From an uncultured Opitutia bacterium (lineage in GTDB: Bacteria; Verrucomicrobiota; Verrucomicrobiia; Opitutales; UBA953): DNA of 64,000 bases. The notes below the pieces were generated by a model that was not told where the DNA came from, did no database searches, and saw nothing but the letters and a program-made list of their open reading frames with translations. The DNA is taken from the NCBI GenBank assembly GCA_903855995.1, contig CAIOAN010000007.1:186001-250000 (forward strand). Reading direction: 5' to 3'. Shown here piece by piece: positions 34,932-44,997 of this stretch (position 1 is the first letter of the stretch; every line of letters starts with the position of its first letter). The position numbers were made by a program, and so were the translations under genes.

Positions 34932-36683
34932 ATGGATCGCAAGAACTTCTTCCTGGGTATGGCCTGCATCGTCGGTGCCTTTGCCCTTTTCTTCCTCACC
35001 AAGCCGACCCAGCCCCCGGCTTCGGCGACTCCTCCGGCCCAGCAGGTGGTCAAGGCGGCTGTCGCCGCCCCTAAGGCGACCGTGGCTCTGGCTGCCTCGG
35101 GCGTTGGCGGCAGTCCGGTGGCCAAGGCGGTGGCCCGACATTTCTTCATCGAGAACGATTTCGTCAAGGTGACGCTGAGCAGCCGCGGCGGCGCGGTGGA
35201 AAAAATCGAACTGAAGAAGGAGCAGGCGAATGTCGGTAAGCCCGAGCTCGTGACTTTTAATGCCGGCAATGAAGAGGCCGCCTTGGTGCTCGCGGTCAAG
35301 CCCACCACAGCTGGCGCGCTGGATCCAATCTATTCCGAGTTCACCGCGCAGAACGCCACCGCCGCTTCCATCACGTTGGTGGGGGCGCTGGCCGACGGGA
35401 CTCGCCTAGAGCGCAATTACTCTTTCACCGCGCCTAAGGCGGGCGAATCGGCCGAGGCTTACTCGCTTCGTTTTTCGACGCGCGTCATCCCGCCCGCGGG
35501 CAAGCCTGCCGTCTCGGTCTGGGTTTCCACGGGTTGCTGGCAGCCCACGACGGGCGATTCGGCGAACCAGTTTCTGTCCGTGCTCGCGTATGACGGCGAG
35601 GATCTCACGCGCGTCGGCTTAGATAAGTTCACGGATTCCAGCGGCTTCTTCGGTCTCGGCGCCCATAAGGCCGCGGTGGAGCACTCGGTAGTCTCGGCTG
35701 GCAAGTCGCTGGCCTGGGTGGCTTCGGGCAATCAGTTCTTCGCGGCGATCCTGCACCCTGATGCGGCCGTTCGTGGCACGCGCGCCGAGGTCGTTGTCCT
35801 GCCGGTCGCTTTCGAGGGCGGTAAGCGCGGTCTGCATGCCTTTACTTCCTGGGAGACGCCTCCGGCCGCGGATCTCTCCCGCACGTTGGAAGGTGATTTC
35901 TTCGTCGGCCCGAAAGAATACGCCCGCCTTTCTGCCCTGCCGGACAGCCAGGTCTCCGTGCTGCAGTTCTCCAAACTTCTCGGGTTCATTTCGTTCGGCG
36001 CGATCTGCAAACTGCTCCTCGCTATTCTCGGTGGCGTACACTGGCTGCTCGAGTGGAGCGGCGTCTGGTCCTGGGGTTGGGCGGTCGTGCTCCTCACCTG
36101 CCTGATCAAACTTATCACCTGGCCGCTTACCGCGGTGCAGCAGAAGGCTGCTAAGAAGATGCAGAAGTTCGCCAAGCCGATGCAGGACATCCGCGAAAAA
36201 TACAAGGACAACCCGGAGAAGCTGCAGAAGGAGCTCATGAAGCTCTACACGGAAAATAAGATCAACCCGTTCGCCGGCTGTCTCCCGATTCTCATCCAGA
36301 TGCCGATCTTCTTCGGTCTCTACACCGCCTTCCAGACCACCGTCGAACTGCGCCTGCACTCGTTCCTGTGGATCCATGATCTCTCGGCACCGGACACGAT
36401 CTTCTTCATCGGCGGTTTTCCGGTGAATCTGCTCCCAATCTTGATGGGGCTCTCCATGTGGCAGTCGATGCGCATGACCCCGAATCCCTCGGCGGACAGT
36501 TCGCAGAAGACCATCTTCCTGATGATGACGCTGCTGTTCCCGGTGATCTGTTACCCGATGCCCGCGGCGCTGACGCTGTACATGACGATTCAGAACCTAT
36601 TGACGATTCTCCAGACCTGGCTTACCAAGGATGAAGATGTCGCGGTGATCATCCCGTCACCGACCAAGAAGGCCAAAGGCTGA
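34932..36683 (+). CDS. yidC: Membrane protein insertase YidC
   Basis: A 583-residue insertase that places proteins into the inner membrane, alone or with SecYEG. Order: N-terminal membrane anchor (residues 5-22), an Ala/Pro/Val linker, the large periplasmic beta-sandwich P1 domain (about 75-340), and the conserved five-helix insertase domain (about 345-570), with the coiled C1 loop (KAAKKMQKFAKPMQDIREKYKDNP) and the hydrophilic-groove Arg/Gln region. The ATG at 34932 gives the family N-terminus (MDRKNFFLGMACIVG). The short tail ends SPTKKAKG. Usual yidC neighbours (rpmH, rnpA, oxaA partners) are absent; yebC follows after 21 nt. Confidence 0.96.
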   Translation: MDRKNFFLGMACIVGAFALFFLTKPTQPPASATPPAQQVVKAAVAAPKATVALAASGVGGSPVAKAVARHFFIENDFVKVTLSSRGGAVEKIELKKEQANVGKPELVTFNAGNEEAALVLAVKPTTAGALDPIYSEFTAQNATAASITLVGALADGTRLERNYSFTAPKAGESAEAYSLRFSTRVIPPAGKPAVSVWVSTGCWQPTTGDSANQFLSVLAYDGEDLTRVGLDKFTDSSGFFGLGAHKAAVEHSVVSAGKSLAWVASGNQFFAAILHPDAAVRGTRAEVVVLPVAFEGGKRGLHAFTSWETPPAADLSRTLEGDFFVGPKEYARLSALPDSQVSVLQFSKLLGFISFGAICKLLLAILGGVHWLLEWSGVWSWGWAVVLLTCLIKLITWPLTAVQQKAAKKMQKFAKPMQDIREKYKDNPEKLQKELMKLYTENKINPFAGCLPILIQMPIFFGLYTAFQTTVELRLHSFLWIHDLSAPDTIFFIGGFPVNLLPILMGLSMWQSMRMTPNPSADSSQKTIFLMMTLLFPVICYPMPAALTLYMTIQNLLTILQTWLTKDEDVAVIIPSPTKKAKG

Positions 36684-36704
36684 TTTTTAACCCCCAACAC
36701 CCCC

Positions 36705-37445
36705 ATGTCTGGTCATAGTAAATGGCACACGACCAAGCGGCATAAGGCCGTGATCGACGCCAAGCGCGGGAAAATCTTCTCCGTGCTCGCCAAGGAAATC
36801 TCGCTCGCGGCGCGTGCCGGCGGCGGAAGCCCGGAATCTAATGCCCGCCTGCGGACGCTGATGGACAAGGCTCGCGCGGCCAACATGCCTTCCGATAACA
36901 TCAAACGGGCCGTCCAGAAGGGTACGGGCGAAATCCCAGGCGTGACCTACGAAGAGATTGTCTACGAGGGCTACGCCCCCGGCGGCGTCGGGCTCATCAT
37001 CGAAGTGACGACGGATAATAAGAACCGCGCCGCGGCCGAAGTCCGCCAGGCTTTCAATGACAACGGCGGCAACATGGCTCAGACGGGTGCCGTCTCCCAC
37101 AGCTTCCTCAAGAAGGGTCAGTTTCTGATTGGCGCCTCCCAGGTCGGCGAAGACGCCCTGATGGAGCTAGTGCTCGAAGCGGGCGCTGAAGATGTCGTCA
37201 ACAACGGTGACCACTTCGAGGTGCTCTCGCCGATCTCGGCGTTCGATTCGATTTCGAAGGCGCTCCAGGAGAAATCCATCAAGCCGGAGTCGGCCGAGCT
37301 GGCCTATATCTCCAGCATTCCCGTGCCTGTCGGCGATGCCGCGGTGGCCAAGCAGGTCCTTGAGCTTATCGATGCCCTGGAATCGCTGGATGACGTGAAG
37401 GCCGTCCACGGCAATCAGGAGATCGACGAGAAGCTGATGGGCTGA
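36705..37445 (+). CDS. yebC: YebC/PmpR family DNA-binding translation factor
   Basis: A 246-residue YebC protein. Members have been described as transcriptional regulators and, more recently, as factors that help ribosomes pass difficult proline runs. Seen: MSGHSKWHTTKRHKAVIDAKRGKIF, the diagnostic start, then GGGSPESNARLRTLMDKARAANMPSDNIKRAV and YEGYAPGGVGLIIEVTTDN. It begins 21 nt after yidC and is probably co-transcribed with it. Usual length and complete. Confidence 0.95.
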   Translation: MSGHSKWHTTKRHKAVIDAKRGKIFSVLAKEISLAARAGGGSPESNARLRTLMDKARAANMPSDNIKRAVQKGTGEIPGVTYEEIVYEGYAPGGVGLIIEVTTDNKNRAAAEVRQAFNDNGGNMAQTGAVSHSFLKKGQFLIGASQVGEDALMELVLEAGAEDVVNNGDHFEVLSPISAFDSISKALQEKSIKPESAELAYISSIPVPVGDAAVAKQVLELIDALESLDDVKAVHGNQEIDEKLMG

Positions 37446-37476
37446 GGGAACCTCCTCGCTCAATAGACTTCTCCCT

Positions 37477-37998
37477 TTGGCGGTTATCGTCCACACTTCG
37501 GGCGTGGCCGCTCCGTACCGTAGATCCAGCAATGATGCTTCGGGCGTGCGGACCGCCGCCCGGGCCGTCATCCTGCGGGGTGAAGAGTTGTTGGCCGTAC
37601 GCATCCGCACGGAAGAAGGTGAATTCCTCGTGCTGCCCGGCGGCGGCCAGAACCACGGTGAGGCGCTCGTCCAGACCGTCGCCCGGGAAGTCTTTGAGGA
37701 GCTGGGACTGAGGGTCACGCCCAAGGCGCTGCTCTACGTCCGCGAATACGTCGGCAAGAATCATGCGATGCATCGCATCCACGGGCACTTCCATCAGGTG
37801 GAGGCGGTCTTTCATTGTGAGTGCCTCGACTTCGCTCCCATCGGGGCCGGGCAGGAGCGGGATCGCCGACAGGTGGGCTTCGAATGGCTTCCCTTGGCCC
37901 GTCTGGCTGATTACCCGCTTTCGCCCAAGGGGTTGGGGGAGGTCATCCCCAAGGCCCTGCAAAGCGGGGCTGCGACCTATCTCGGCGATATTCATTGA
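37477..37998 (+). CDS. NUDIX hydrolase
   Basis: A protein of up to 173 residues. The NUDIX box (G-x5-E-x7-REVxEELGL) is complete: GGGQNHGEALVQTVAREVFEELGL, with the metal-binding REVFEE. Such enzymes cleave nucleoside diphosphates linked to another group; the substrate is not set. It begins 31 nt after yebC. The start is uncertain: a TTG at 37477 or a GTG at 37504 are in frame, no ATG is suitable. Confidence 0.85.
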   Translation: MAVIVHTSGVAAPYRRSSNDASGVRTAARAVILRGEELLAVRIRTEEGEFLVLPGGGQNHGEALVQTVAREVFEELGLRVTPKALLYVREYVGKNHAMHRIHGHFHQVEAVFHCECLDFAPIGAGQERDRRQVGFEWLPLARLADYPLSPKGLGEVIPKALQSGAATYLGDIH

Positions 37999-38002
37999 AG
38001 GC

Positions 38003-38031
38003 TTGCCAGCGGGCGGTCGGCTCCCTTTGTT
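38003..38031 (+). promoter_or_regulatory. Candidate tRNA-Val promoter
   Basis: TTGCCA, 17 nt, TTTGTT, ending 16 nt before the tRNA, the same distance as for tRNA-Phe. Confidence 0.4.
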
Positions 38032-38047
38032 CACTTTCCTCTTTATT

Positions 38048-39596
<1,549 letters not shown>

Positions 39597-39617
39597 TCGG
39601 CCGGGTTGGGTAAAGCA

Positions 39618-39650
39618 ATGGGCCGCCCGATGGGCGGCCCATTTTGTTGT
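39618..39650 (+). terminator. Terminator after eno
   Basis: ATGGGCCGCCC/GGGCGGCCCAT (11 bp) with a GAT loop, then TTTGTTGT. Confidence 0.85.
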
Positions 39651-39665
39651 CCGACACGTCGAGGC

Positions 39666-40958
39666 TTACTTCGACTCAAGGCCGACGGTGTTCACCGTGA
39701 TAACCTCATATTTCGCGCCAGCCTGGGCGCCCTTGTCGATGAAGCGCATCTGCGCGAGCGGCTGGCTCGGGGTGTCGCCATAGCTCATGCCTTGGAAGAG
39801 TGGGCGGCCGAAGGGGCTCGCGAGCTTCTCCGGCACACGGCCGACGACTTGGCCGTCCTTCTTGATGAGGAACTGGCGGATGCCGCTTTCAAGGTCGGCG
39901 TGCGCGTCCCAGGTGACTTCGACGCCGTCCGCGGTGGTCTTGGCGGCGACATTGAAAGGTGCGGGCGGCGGCGTGGTGTCGTTCGTCGCGCCGGTCTTCA
40001 CGTATTCAGTCCAGGCCTTGGCGAACGCCGCGTTAGGCAGCCAGTTGGATTCGGCCTTGTCGCCAGAAAATTCGCCGGCGGGCTTGGCTTCGTTACCGAG
40101 TAGAGGCGAGATCCACCCTTTGGATTGATCAATCTTGCGGAGCTTGTTGCCGGATTCAGGCAGGCGAAGTTCGAGGCAGGCATCAAAGAACGCGATGGAG
40201 GCGTAGCGCTGATCGCCGGCCTGGTGCGAGGTGAGCGGATCTGGTGCGAAGCCGATCGGTGCGCCTTTTGCTCGGTAGGCTTTGAACATCGCGAGGTTAC
40301 CGGTCCACGCGGTGTTGAAGCGCTTGTCGCCATTCTCCTTTACGCCGGGGTTGGACATCATCGGGATTTCATAGGCCTCAGGAGGCAGGACGACTTCGGG
40401 AATCTGGCGTTCCTTGGTCTTGTCTTCGGGCTGCTGCCAATAGGAGTAGGCCGTGCCGGAGCGGAACCAGATGGCAACGATGCGCTCAGGGTACTTCGCC
40501 TGCATGATGCTCGACCAGAAGCCGCCGCCGCTGTGACCCCAGAGGCACCAGGGGGCGGTTGCGATCTCGGGGTGGCCGGTCTGCTTGGCAAGGTCGTCGA
40601 GGGCCCGCAGGTAGGTCTGGTCGGAGCCGTTGCGCGGGTCGCACCACATGCGGCAGTTGGCCTTCTCGGGTTCGCCGATGACCGGGCCGACGAGGGCGCA
40701 GTTCCATTTGCGGGCGAGGGCTTGCCAGTGCAGGTCGTCGGCGACGGTCGCCGCGCCCTTGTTCGAGCCGGTGCCGCAGCCGTGCTGATGCACGATGATA
40801 CCGCGGACGGTCTTCACGCCTTCGGGTAGCCAGAGATTGTAGGTCGAGGCGAAGATGAGTTCGCCGGGTTTGTCCGACGCCGGGTAGCTGACGGAGTATT
40901 TGGCGCCGTCGGCCAGAGCGGCCAAGGGCAGGAGGAGCAGGGCGAGGAGGGGTCGCAT
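39666..40958 (-). CDS. Secreted alpha/beta hydrolase of unknown substrate
   Basis: A 430-residue protein with a signal peptide (MRPLLALLLLPLAALADG). It has an alpha/beta hydrolase core: RGIIVHQHGCGTGSNKG (oxyanion region), nucleophile elbow LWGHSGGGFWSS, and a C-terminal fibronectin-like stretch from about residue 350 (PPPAPFNVAAKTTADGVEVTWDAHADLESGIRQFLI). A Cys-rich CRMWCDPRNG block is unusual. The layout fits the large poly(3-hydroxyalkanoate) or feruloyl-esterase-like enzymes seen in Verrucomicrobia, but the substrate is not evident. It is convergent with eno and separated from the next gene by 86 nt. Confidence 0.8.
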   Translation of the reverse strand: MRPLLALLLLPLAALADGAKYSVSYPASDKPGELIFASTYNLWLPEGVKTVRGIIVHQHGCGTGSNKGAATVADDLHWQALARKWNCALVGPVIGEPEKANCRMWCDPRNGSDQTYLRALDDLAKQTGHPEIATAPWCLWGHSGGGFWSSIMQAKYPERIVAIWFRSGTAYSYWQQPEDKTKERQIPEVVLPPEAYEIPMMSNPGVKENGDKRFNTAWTGNLAMFKAYRAKGAPIGFAPDPLTSHQAGDQRYASIAFFDACLELRLPESGNKLRKIDQSKGWISPLLGNEAKPAGEFSGDKAESNWLPNAAFAKAWTEYVKTGATNDTTPPPAPFNVAAKTTADGVEVTWDAHADLESGIRQFLIKKDGQVVGRVPEKLASPFGRPLFQGMSYGDTPSQPLAQMRFIDKGAQAGAKYEVITVNTVGLESK

Positions 40959-41044
40959 GGGGTTCTCCTATGGACAGTTAGAAATCCCTTTGGTTCAAGT
41001 CAGCGTTGGCTTGTGATGTGAATCTTGGCCGACAGTTTCTGCGC

Positions 41045-41755
41045 ATGGGCTCTCGCGAGGACTTTATGGCGCTCCTGAAGGCAATAAAGGCCCGGGAAGA
41101 TGCTCGGGTGGACGGGTTGCTCGCCGGGTTGAAAGTCGACCGGATTGGGGGTTGGGTGGGCGGGCTGACTGAGCCTGGCGAGAAACTCCCTTCCGCTGAA
41201 GCCTTTGCCCGGGGGCATCCGAAAGTCGCCACGGAGATACTTGCGGACGGGGTTGCTTATTCCGTGCGTCAAGGGAGCTGCTTCGGATGGTTCTGGCTCA
41301 TCTTCACGATGGTGCACTGTGCGTTCATGGTCTACGGTCTGAGCCGCGGGGTCGTGCGCTCCAACCACCAAGTGATCACGAATCCCACGGGGTGGCACTT
41401 CTTGTTCATGGCATTGTTTTACGCGCCTTTTTTCCTTATCGGCTTTGGGTTCACGGTCGCCCGCTGTCGCATCGAACTGACTCAGGCAGGAGTGGCGGTT
41501 CGTTGGCGTATTCTTCCGGGTATCGGTTGGACGTGGCATCTGCCGGCAGGCGAGGAGGTCCGCGTGGTCTTGGCCTATCGCGGCGTGCGCGCCAACAAGC
41601 GCCCGGTCCAGGCGATTGCGATTTCATCGCAGGGCAAGGAACTCAGCTTTGGGAGCATGCTGACGGATGACGTGAAGGAGTATCTTGCCGCGGCAATCCT
41701 TGATTATTATCAAGGTCCAGAGCAGGGTGGCGCGCCGTTCATCCCAGCCACCTGA
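41045..41755 (+). CDS. Small membrane protein of unknown function
   Basis: A 236-residue protein from the ATG at 41045 (a TTG start at 41006 would be longer). Residues 1-80 are a soluble helical N-terminus, followed by two hydrophobic segments (about 82-103 and 118-142) and a C-terminal soluble part with strand patterns (RIELTQAGVAVRWRILPGIGWTWHLP...). This layout, with a bacterial PH-like C-terminal part, is frequent in small unknown membrane proteins. No catalytic motif seen. It is convergent with the sialidase gene with a 2-nt spacer. Confidence 0.65.
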   Translation: MGSREDFMALLKAIKAREDARVDGLLAGLKVDRIGGWVGGLTEPGEKLPSAEAFARGHPKVATEILADGVAYSVRQGSCFGWFWLIFTMVHCAFMVYGLSRGVVRSNHQVITNPTGWHFLFMALFYAPFFLIGFGFTVARCRIELTQAGVAVRWRILPGIGWTWHLPAGEEVRVVLAYRGVRANKRPVQAIAISSQGKELSFGSMLTDDVKEYLAAAILDYYQGPEQGGAPFIPAT

Positions 41756-41757
41756 TC

Positions 41758-42846
41758 TTATTTCTTCGGTATCTCGACCGCCCGGAAGCGCACGATTGTA
41801 TTGCTGGCCGGCTCATAGAGAACGCCGATGCGCCCGTCTTTGAGTAATGCCATGCTGCTGTAGGCGAAGGGGCCCGGGAAGATCAGTTGAGAGACAGCCC
41901 AAGTCCGGCCGTCATCGTGGGAAAGGCGTAGCGTGCCATTTTTACGACCTTTCCCGACCGGATTTAGAAAGGCGATGGTATGGTCATCCATGCGCAGGAG
42001 GCTTCCCTGGCAGATCGGGTCAGGCAGCTTAGCGTCTTCGGTGGCTTGGCTCCAGGTCTCGCCGGCGTCTTGGGACCAGGAGGTCTTGCGCAGGCCAGCG
42101 CCTTTTCTCCAGCTGCGCGAATTCAGATAAAGGCCACCGCCTACTGACTCCGCTACCTGGACTTCGTTCAATTGGATGGTTTCGGTCTGCGGGACTTTCT
42201 CGCCGCGTTTCCAGGTGGCGCCAGCGTCGTCACTGTAGGCGACCCAGTTGTAGAAGTTCTTCTTCGCGTCCTGCGAATTGAAAGGAATGACGAGTCGGCC
42301 GGCCTTGGGGCCAGATTTGAGCTGGATGCCGATACCAGGTCCGGAGGCGGTGGTGATGGCTTCGTTGGGCTTGAGGCTCGCGGAGACATCGGTTGGCTTA
42401 CTCCATGTCGCGCCGTCGTCATCGGAAGAGATGTAGCAGGAGCGGTTGCCCTTGGGGTCGGCCGGGCCGACAGGGAGGCCGCCGAATTCATGTCCGCCAG
42501 CAGGAAAGGTCTGATAGAACAAGAAGATGCGGCCGGATTTTGCTTCCTGGACGAGGCACGGGTTGTTGCAGCTGTCGTCCCCTTGCTCGTAGGCGACCTT
42601 GGGCTTGGACCAAGTGGCGCCTTCGTCCTTCGAGATGGAGATCACCAGGTCGTTGCCCGCTTGGTCAGTGGGTTTGTCGCGCCCTTCGGCGAGGGCCAGC
42701 AGCGTGCCTTTCTGCGTGCGTAGCAGCGAAGGGATGCGCACGGAGGGGTGCGCTATATTCTGCTTCGCTTCGAAGATGACGACGTCGGTGCCGTCCGCGG
42801 CAAGGGAACGGGCGCAGAGCAGACTGAGGAACAGGGCGAGGCGCAT
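41758..42846 (-). CDS. Exo-alpha-sialidase
   Basis: A 362-residue secreted glycoside hydrolase family 33 type protein with a signal peptide (MRLALFLSLLCARSLAADG). It removes terminal sialic acids from glycans. Seen: the Arg of the RIP motif (HPSVRIPSLL, Arg37), LLALAEGRDKPTDQAGNDLVI carrying the acid/base Asp, five Asp boxes of the SxDxGxTW type (for example SKDEGATW, SDDAGATW, SQDAGETW, SHDDGRTW), and FAYSSMALLKDGRIGVLYEP holding the nucleophile Tyr and the Glu. It is the last gene of a minus-strand operon whose other members handle free sialic acid, which supports the assignment. Confidence 0.9.
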   Translation of the reverse strand: MRLALFLSLLCARSLAADGTDVVIFEAKQNIAHPSVRIPSLLRTQKGTLLALAEGRDKPTDQAGNDLVISISKDEGATWSKPKVAYEQGDDSCNNPCLVQEAKSGRIFLFYQTFPAGGHEFGGLPVGPADPKGNRSCYISSDDDGATWSKPTDVSASLKPNEAITTASGPGIGIQLKSGPKAGRLVIPFNSQDAKKNFYNWVAYSDDAGATWKRGEKVPQTETIQLNEVQVAESVGGGLYLNSRSWRKGAGLRKTSWSQDAGETWSQATEDAKLPDPICQGSLLRMDDHTIAFLNPVGKGRKNGTLRLSHDDGRTWAVSQLIFPGPFAYSSMALLKDGRIGVLYEPASNTIVRFRAVEIPKK

Positions 42847-42847
42847 G

Positions 42848-43765
42848 TTAGAAATTCCAGCTGAAGAAGCCGATCGCTGCGAGTTCGCCGATCATCTTCT
42901 TGGTCTCGGCGGCGTCGGGGTTGCCATTGGGCAGGCGGGCCGGGCCGAGTGGTACGCCTAGGTGATTCATCAAGGCCTTGGCCGCCCCCATGTAGCCGCG
43001 CTTGGCGAGGATATCGACGACCGGTTGGACTTTGCCTTGTTCGGCTTGGGCGGCGGCAAGGTCGCCTTTGGCATAGGCCGCGATCACACGCTGTAAAGGG
43101 CCAGGGTTGAAGTTATAGGTGCTGCCCACTCCGGCGGTGGCGCCGGCCTGTAGCGCGGAGAGGAAAAGTTCGTCGACGCCGAACGGGAGGTCGAAGTTGC
43201 CGCCGGCGAGAGCCTTCGCTTTGCGGTAGGCGGCAAGGTCCGGGTTGGAATATTTGATGCCGGCGAGATTCGGAATCCGGCTTGCAGCCTGTTCGAGGAA
43301 CTGGTCCGCGGGGAAGCCGGTGATGCCCGTCATGCCGGGGATATCGTAATAATAGAAAGGAGTGCGCGGGGCCGCCTGCGCAACCATGGCGCAGCTGGCG
43401 ATGAGGTCGGCCATCGTGCGCGGTTTGAAATAAGACGGTGCGATCATCGAGACAGCCTTTGCCTGGTTGCGCTCCGCGCGTGCGGCCAGCGCGGCCGCAT
43501 CGGTGAGGCAGTTCGCGCCGACGTGGACGACGACGTCGATGTCGGTGTCGGGGCCGACTTGGGCCCAGCGATCACTCAGGTCGAGCCTCTCGGATACCGT
43601 CAGCGAACTACTTTCGCCGGTCGTGCCCCCGATGAAGACCGAGGTGATGCCGTGGCTCCGCAGGAATTTCGCCTGCAGCGCGACGGCGTCGAGATTAAGC
43701 GCGCCGTCCGCATGGAACGGCGTGTGGGTGGCGGTGCAGAGACCGGTGAACTTGAAGGAGGGCAT
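42848..43765 (-). CDS. nanA: N-acetylneuraminate lyase-type aldolase
   Basis: A 305-residue class I aldolase of the DapA/NanA family. Seen: GLCTATHTPFHADG, GGTTGESSSLTVSER, YYYDIPGMTGITGFP with the conserved Tyr, and the Schiff-base Lys in GIKYSNPDL. In NanA it splits N-acetylneuraminate to N-acetylmannosamine and pyruvate. The YYYDIPxMTG form and the neighbours (sialidase, two NanM-type mutarotases and a transporter) make the sialic acid role more likely than dihydrodipicolinate synthesis. The ATG at 43765 gives the family start; a longer upstream frame is not supported. Spacing to the sialidase gene is 1 nt. Confidence 0.85.
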   Translation of the reverse strand: MPSFKFTGLCTATHTPFHADGALNLDAVALQAKFLRSHGITSVFIGGTTGESSSLTVSERLDLSDRWAQVGPDTDIDVVVHVGANCLTDAAALAARAERNQAKAVSMIAPSYFKPRTMADLIASCAMVAQAAPRTPFYYYDIPGMTGITGFPADQFLEQAASRIPNLAGIKYSNPDLAAYRKAKALAGGNFDLPFGVDELFLSALQAGATAGVGSTYNFNPGPLQRVIAAYAKGDLAAAQAEQGKVQPVVDILAKRGYMGAAKALMNHLGVPLGPARLPNGNPDAAETKKMIGELAAIGFFSWNF

Positions 43766-43767
43766 GG

Positions 43768-44997
43768 TCAGGTTTTTGCGGGGACGGGGTTGAGGCGGAT
43801 GGAAAGGGCGATGCCAATCGAGAGCAAGGCGATGGCGGCGAAGACGCCGAAAATTCCGTTGAGCGGGACGGAGCGATCGCGGAGGGCGCCAAAAATCCAG
43901 TCTGCGAAGCCCCCGCAACTGATACTGACGAAGTTCATCAGCCCGTAGCCGGCGGCGCGATTCTCCGGGCCGACGAGCTGACACAGGATGGGCATGCTAT
44001 TGCAGTCGAAGAAGCCCCAGCCAAAGCCGAAGATGACCAAGAAACCTAGCGCCACCAGGAGTGAAGAGGCATTGCCGACGCCGAAGAGGGCCGGGAGGAG
44101 CAAGAGTACACCGATGGCACTTACATAAATTCGGCCACGTGGATTATGCTTTGTCCAGCGATCGGCGAACCATCCACCGATGAGCACGCCGGCAATCGCC
44201 GCCACCTGCCAGAATAGCACCGCCGAGACGCCGGCCTTGCCTTGGCCGAGGGCGAAGCGTTCGCGGAGAATATCGGGCATCCAGTCGCGCACGATCCAGG
44301 CGGCCATGGCGGGCAGTGTGAAATAGAGGATGAGTTTTAGGAATTCCCGGTTGTGCGCCAATGAGCTGAGGGCTTCCACGGGGTTCAGTCCGGCGACAGT
44401 TCCTGGGACTAGCGGGCGGTTTTTCAAAAACAGGAAAAGCGGCAAGGCGTAAAGAACGCCTGCCAGTCCGCACCAGGCGAAGGCGCCACGCCAGCCGAGG
44501 TCGGGGCTGTCGGCGGCATAGCCGGCGAAGCCGCCGATAATCACCCCGAGATAGATGCCCATCTGATGCAGGCCGATGGCGCGAGAGCGGGTGGGGCCGG
44601 CGTGATAATCGGCGATGAGTGCGAGCGCTGCCGGAATATAAAACGCCTCGCTGATGCCCATCACCGCGCGCGTCGCCAGCAGCTGATCGTAACTATGGAC
44701 GTGCCCCGTCGCCCAGGTGATGACCGACCAGGTGAAAAGGCTGAAGCAGATCACGTGGCGTCGGCTCAGCCGATCGGCGAGGAATCCGCCGATTGGGCTA
44801 AAGACGGCGTAGACCCATTTGAATGAGCCAAGGATGAAGCCCCAGTTCGCGGCCGTGGCGATGTCGGGCATGTCCCGCATCATCGAAGGCTTCATCGTCG
44901 CGAGCATCTGCCGGTCGAGGTAGTTGAGTAGGGCTACGGGGAAGAGCAGGGCGACGACCAGCCAGGCCGTGCGCGTCGTGGGCGAAGTTGCGTTCAT
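43768..44997 (-). CDS. MFS transporter, probable sialic acid uptake
   Basis: A 409-residue protein with twelve hydrophobic segments. Motif A after segment 2 reads GGFLADRLSRRHV, and YLDRQMLATMKPSMMRD marks the first segment of the anion:cation symporter (ACS) group. Members include uptake systems for sugar acids and sialic acids. Its start overlaps the stop of the upstream NanM-type gene (ATGA), and nanA starts 2 nt after its stop, so it belongs to the sialic acid operon. The substrate is inferred from this context. Confidence 0.8.
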   Translation of the reverse strand: MNATSPTTRTAWLVVALLFPVALLNYLDRQMLATMKPSMMRDMPDIATAANWGFILGSFKWVYAVFSPIGGFLADRLSRRHVICFSLFTWSVITWATGHVHSYDQLLATRAVMGISEAFYIPAALALIADYHAGPTRSRAIGLHQMGIYLGVIIGGFAGYAADSPDLGWRGAFAWCGLAGVLYALPLFLFLKNRPLVPGTVAGLNPVEALSSLAHNREFLKLILYFTLPAMAAWIVRDWMPDILRERFALGQGKAGVSAVLFWQVAAIAGVLIGGWFADRWTKHNPRGRIYVSAIGVLLLLPALFGVGNASSLLVALGFLVIFGFGWGFFDCNSMPILCQLVGPENRAAGYGLMNFVSISCGGFADWIFGALRDRSVPLNGIFGVFAAIALLSIGIALSIRLNPVPAKT